From Alphaproteobacteria bacterium (GTDB lineage Bacteria; Pseudomonadota; Alphaproteobacteria; DSM-16000; Inquilinaceae): a stretch of 64,000 bases of DNA. Numbering within the stretch: position 1 is the first letter of the stretch; each line of letters begins with the position of its first letter. The stretch covers positions 62,001 to 126,000 of the forward strand of contig JANQGH010000059.1 in the NCBI GenBank assembly GCA_028277405.1, written 5' to 3'. Both the position numbers and the translations under genes were made by a program. The notes under the pieces were generated by a model. The model worked only from the letters and a program-made list of their open reading frames with translations. It was not told where the DNA came from and did not search any database. Below are positions 61,012 through 64,000 of this stretch, in pieces.

Positions 61012-62127
61012 TCAGGGCTTGACGAGGAACTCCTCGATGACGGCGTCGTTCGGAACGACTCCCAGGCCTGGTTCCGTTGGCAGGTACGCAAAGCCGTCTT
61101 CGATCCGGACGGCTTGGCGTGCGAGATGGCGGGAGATTTCACTGGGCTCGACGCAGTACTCCATGACGAACGCGTTGGGGATCGCGCACAGAAAGTGCAG
61201 CGACGCCGCCGTGTTGATGTCCGTCGTGAAGTTATGGTTGCAGACCTTGCGCCCGCGGCTGGCCGCGTAGGCGGCGATCTGCATCGCCTGGGTGAAACCG
61301 CAGCGTGTCAGATCGATCTGAACAACGTCGATTTGGCCTTCGTCGATCAATCGTTCGAAGCCGACGCGGGTGCATTCCTCCTCGCCGGCGGCGATGGCTT
61401 GGCTACAGGCCCGCGATACCTTGCCGTAGCCGGCATAGTCGTCGGGATGCAGCGGCTCTTCGATCCAGCACAGGCGATAGGGTTCGAACAGCTGGGCCCG
61501 GCGGATGGTCGTCTTGGCGTCCCAGACCAGACCGACATCCAGCATGAAATCGACCTTGTCGCCGACCGCCTTGCGGATGGCCTCGACGTAGGCAAGGTCC
61601 GTGACTTCGTCGGCGCCAAACGGCTCCCAGCCGAACTTGACGCCGGTGTGGCCCGTGTCCACGGCCGCCCTGGCGCGCGCCACCGTGTCCTCGATCGAGA
61701 ACTGAAACATGTTCGATGAATAGACCCGCATGCGGTCGCGCATGGCGCCGCCAAGCAGGTCGGCGATGGGCTTGCCAAGGGCCTGGCCCTTGATGTCCCA
61801 AAGCGCGATGTCGATGCCCGCCATGGCCTGGATCACGGCGCCGTTGCGGCCGTAATAGAGCGTCGACTGGTACATCTTTTCCCAAAGGCGCGCGGTGTCG
61901 AGCGGGTCTTCGCCGATCAGGAGGCTCTTCAGACCGGTGACGAGCTTGTGGGAGTAAGGCGCCTCGATGATCGCGCGCGTGACGGACGGGCAGCCATCCA
62001 CCTCGCCCCAGCCGACGATGCCGGCATCCGTTGTCACGCGGACCAAGAGCGCGTCTTGCGAACTGTCCGTCCGCTCCTGAATGACCGGAAGGCGGAGATA
62101 CAGCGCCTCGACATCGGTGATTTTCAT
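61012..62127 (-). CDS. Mandelate racemase / muconate lactonizing enzyme family protein
   Basis: 371-residue enolase-superfamily enzyme; these abstract a proton next to a carboxylate using Mg2+. Metal ligands appear in MLDVGLVWD, WIEEPLHPDD and AAGEEECT. The lysine end of the active site is in GVKFGWEPFG and the histidine base in CNHNFTTDIN, which places it in the mandelate-racemase subgroup (acid-sugar dehydratase or racemase) rather than the dipeptide-epimerase group. It is the second gene of the leftward importer operon. The product is not predictable; racemisation or dehydration of a released hydroxy- or amino-acid is possible. Confidence 0.88.
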   Translation of the reverse strand: MKITDVEALYLRLPVIQERTDSSQDALLVRVTTDAGIVGWGEVDGCPSVTRAIIEAPYSHKLVTGLKSLLIGEDPLDTARLWEKMYQSTLYYGRNGAVIQAMAGIDIALWDIKGQALGKPIADLLGGAMRDRMRVYSSNMFQFSIEDTVARARAAVDTGHTGVKFGWEPFGADEVTDLAYVEAIRKAVGDKVDFMLDVGLVWDAKTTIRRAQLFEPYRLCWIEEPLHPDDYAGYGKVSRACSQAIAAGEEECTRVGFERLIDEGQIDVVQIDLTRCGFTQAMQIAAYAASRGRKVCNHNFTTDINTAASLHFLCAIPNAFVMEYCVEPSEISRHLARQAVRIEDGFAYLPTEPGLGVVPNDAVIEEFLVKP

Positions 62128-62166
62128 CTCGCTTCCTTCACTGGTCGGCGGTCCGTTGAAACGCGC

Positions 62167-63210
62167 TCAAATGCGGCCGTCGGGCGCTTCGAAAATCTCG
62201 GGTTCGTAGTCGACCATCGTCACCGCGACCACGTCGCCACGGCTGACCCGGCCCGGCCCGGCGGCCATCCACAACACGCCGGATCGGCCGTAGGCGACCG
62301 CCATGGGCGCGTGGTCGATGTCTTCGACGAAGTGCAGCGTTCCGGCCGTCGCGCCGGCCTCGACGGTGTCGCCGGTGCGGTGGCGCGGCTCGAAAACGCC
62401 TGCCGCCGGCGCGAAGCTGTAATGGCTGAGATCGGGCACCATCATATGTCGGGTCGGTGATGCCGGTGGGTCTTCGCTCTGCAGCATGCCCAGATGCGCC
62501 AGCACGCCGCGCAGTCCGCGATGGGCGACCGCGACGCCCTCGACATTGACCCGGCCCCATCCGCCAAGTTCGGTGCCGAGCGACAACAGGCCGCGCCGCT
62601 CGACGGCCGACGTCAGGGTCGCGCCTTCGTCGACGCCGCTGAACACGACGTTGTAGGGCGCGCCAAAGGCCTCGGCGAGCGCAAGCGTCCGAGCGCGAAC
62701 GTCGGCGTCGGCCAGGTGGTGCATGTTGGTCGACAGAGCCGCGTCCATCGAATGGCCGGCGGTGTGCAGATCCACCGAGACGTCGACATGGGGCAGGATC
62801 TCGCTGTCGATGAAGTGGGCCAGCATTTCCGCGAAGGTGCCGCGCGGGTCGCCGGGAAAGCAGCGGTTCAGGTCCTTGCCGTCGATCGGCGTCAGGCGCG
62901 TGTCGGCGATCACGGCCGGCACGTTGACCGCCGGCATCATGATGACGCGGCCCTTGATCTCTTCCGGCCGAAGGCTGCGCGCCAGGGCGGAGACGGCGAT
63001 CTGCCCCTCATACTCATCGCCATGGACGCCGCCGGTGAACAGCACGGTCGGGCCAGCGCCGCGCGCAACCGTAACGATCGGAATTTCCACGACGCCCCAG
63101 CCGGAGTTGTTGCGCGACTGCGGCGCGCGCAGGTACGCGGCCTGGCGCCCCTCGGCCGAGAAATCCAATGGATTGGGAATGCGACTCTGCTGACTGGTCG
63201 ACGCCGTCAC
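62167..63210 (-). CDS. Succinylglutamate desuccinylase/aspartoacylase family deacylase
   Basis: 347-residue zinc-dependent deacylase of the M14-like AstE/AspA group. The zinc motif is His63 and Glu66 in GGVHGDEYEGQ, with the third ligand in DLHTAGHSMDA. The C-terminal beta domain has GVFEPRHRTGDTVEAG. The subgroup resembles DoeB, which deacetylates N-alpha-acetyl diaminobutyrate in ectoine breakdown, but no other ectoine gene is present. It is the first gene of the operon and divergent from the GntR gene at 63488. An N-acyl amino acid made from the imported compound is its likely substrate. Confidence 0.86.
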   Translation of the reverse strand: MTASTSQQSRIPNPLDFSAEGRQAAYLRAPQSRNNSGWGVVEIPIVTVARGAGPTVLFTGGVHGDEYEGQIAVSALARSLRPEEIKGRVIMMPAVNVPAVIADTRLTPIDGKDLNRCFPGDPRGTFAEMLAHFIDSEILPHVDVSVDLHTAGHSMDAALSTNMHHLADADVRARTLALAEAFGAPYNVVFSGVDEGATLTSAVERRGLLSLGTELGGWGRVNVEGVAVAHRGLRGVLAHLGMLQSEDPPASPTRHMMVPDLSHYSFAPAAGVFEPRHRTGDTVEAGATAGTLHFVEDIDHAPMAVAYGRSGVLWMAAGPGRVSRGDVVAVTMVDYEPEIFEAPDGRI

Positions 63211-63487
63211 CGCGCTTCAAGCCCCCCTAAACGCCGGCGATCGTTTCAATCGATTGCCTGATTGGATCATATGATTGTATACTATTATTCAAATGGCAAG
63301 AGTGAATCTTCGTATGGGTCACGATCGGCCGGACATCGTCGGTGGCGCACCATTGCCCCGATGCCTGGAAAACCGCGGACTGTTGTGGAGCGGGGCGTTG
63401 TGGTAGAGGCTGACCAACCGCAGTTCAGATCAGCGTCGCGATCCGCGAGACCCCGTAAAGACCGACCATGAACCTTCGACCGACGAC
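63211..63487. promoter_or_regulatory. Divergent promoter region with repeated ATTG elements
   Basis: This region between the leftward deacylase operon and the rightward GntR gene contains the palindrome CAATCGATTG (63247-63256), TGATTG at 63259, and TGATTGTATAC at 63272-63282. The last matches half of the 51155-51178 palindrome exactly. GTATAC cores are usual in FCD-type GntR operators. The GntR product is therefore a candidate regulator of both sites. No other gene is seen. Confidence 0.5.
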
Positions 63488-64000
63488 ATGGATCAGCCCT
63501 TGACCGGCGCAACGAAGAACTCAAGGCGGGTGCGCGATCTCGAAGACGTCGATGGTGCGCAGGACGAGGCGCTTGACGATACCTGGACCAACGTCAAGCC
63601 GCGCACGATGGTCGATCATGCCATCGACGCGATCATCGAGGGGGCCGCCCGCGGCTTGATCCTGCCTGGCGAACGCATCGTGGAGAGCGAACTGTCAGCC
63701 CGTTTGGGCATGAGCCGGGTGCCGATGCGCGAGGCGTTCCGCACGCTGGCCAGCCAGGGCGTGCTGACGATCGAACCCTATAAGGGCATCCGGCTGATGC
63801 CGGTCACGTCGGAACGGGTGGAGCAGCTTCAGGATGCGCGCATCGCCTTGGAGACCCGCGCCGCCACCCAGGCCATTTCAAAAGGCAACAACAAGAAGAA
63901 ACAGGTCGACCAGCTTCACCGGCTTGTCGACGTCATGGAGCTAATGGCCACGCGCCAGGACGCCTATGGCTTTGCCATGGCCGATACGGACTTCCACAGG
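63488..64000 (+). CDS. GntR family (FCD-type) transcriptional regulator, 3' end outside window
   Basis: Partial gene; 171 codons are visible and the frame is open at the window end. After a polar 38-residue leader, the winged helix runs from MVDHAIDAIIEGAARGLILP through ELSARLGMSRVPMREAFRTL to YKGIRLMPVT. The FCD helical domain begins with EQLQDARIALETRAATQAI, and the first metal motif DTDFHR is just included, so metal-binding residues look intact here, unlike in the GntR protein at 50112. Divergent from the importer operon and probably its regulator. The start at 63488 is the first ATG in frame; no strong ribosome binding site is seen. Confidence 0.82.
   Translation, partial: MDQPLTGATKNSRRVRDLEDVDGAQDEALDDTWTNVKPRTMVDHAIDAIIEGAARGLILPGERIVESELSARLGMSRVPMREAFRTLASQGVLTIEPYKGIRLMPVTSERVEQLQDARIALETRAATQAISKGNNKKKQVDQLHRLVDVMELMATRQDAYGFAMADTDFHR

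Noticed and set aside
62167..63210. Ectoine degradation gene doeB
   Set aside because: The protein resembles DoeB, but no doeA, doeC, doeD or eutBC genes are nearby, so a specific name is not justified.

Overview
The window reads as a high-GC alphaproteobacterial chromosome segment, judged from codon usage, GTG/TTG starts and gene content. The genus cannot be named from sequence alone. It is almost entirely catabolic: four complete ABC importers, their enzymes and their local regulators, in tightly packed operons with many 4-bp start/stop overlaps. No tRNA, rRNA, CRISPR array or intact insertion sequence was seen. All calls come from reading the sequence and recognising families; no database search was run.

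Layout. (1) 162-3926: a two-subunit N,N-dimethylformamidase-type amide hydrolase with an overlapping M20 deacylase. (2) 3949-17919: a sugar or polyol region with a Tat-exported family-1 binding protein, MalFGK-type importer, two Gfo/Idh/MocA dehydrogenases, aldehyde dehydrogenase, a PLP dehydratase-like enzyme, an SDR, an FGGY kinase and two DeoR regulators. (3) 18147-27931: GH4 alpha-galactosidase-type enzyme, cytoplasmic sulfatase, oligopeptide-type importer with a fused double ATPase, and a MelR-like AraC regulator. This looks like a sulfated-galactoside relative of rhizobial Agp systems. (4) 27941-29380: a small accessory patch with a DUF1353 protein, a truncated SLATT-like membrane protein and about 400 unexplained bases. 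(5) 29381-41260: low-oxygen and dormancy genes (adhP, pflB, pflA, an APH/P-loop fusion, ribosome hibernation factor, universal stress protein, cytochrome c) with three FNR/FixK-type boxes. This block is interrupted by a homogentisate operon (hmgA, fahA, a metallo-beta-lactamase-fold hydrolase) with its divergent MarR gene. (6) 41408-50933: a Dpp-type importer operon carrying a gamma-glutamyltransferase, a NodB-type deacetylase and an SDR, next to a GntR regulator. (7) 51399-64000: a second gamma-glutamyltransferase, then a convergent Dpp-type importer operon with an M81 (MlrC-like) peptidase, an SDR, an enolase-superfamily enzyme and an aspartoacylase-like deacylase. A divergent GntR gene runs off the window.

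How the parts fit. Regions 6 and 7 together look like an uptake and trimming system for modified or gamma-linked peptides: importers bring oligomers in, and signal-less gamma-glutamyltransferases, the M81 hydrolase and the deacylases take them apart. Region 3 imports an oligosaccharide and appears to desulfate and cleave it in the cytoplasm. Every binding-protein gene (four of four) is followed within 20 bases by a strong hairpin placed before the first permease gene, so the binding protein can be made in excess over the membrane parts.

Bases 1-161 hold no complete gene; a short open stretch there could be the end of an upstream gene, but this cannot be decided.
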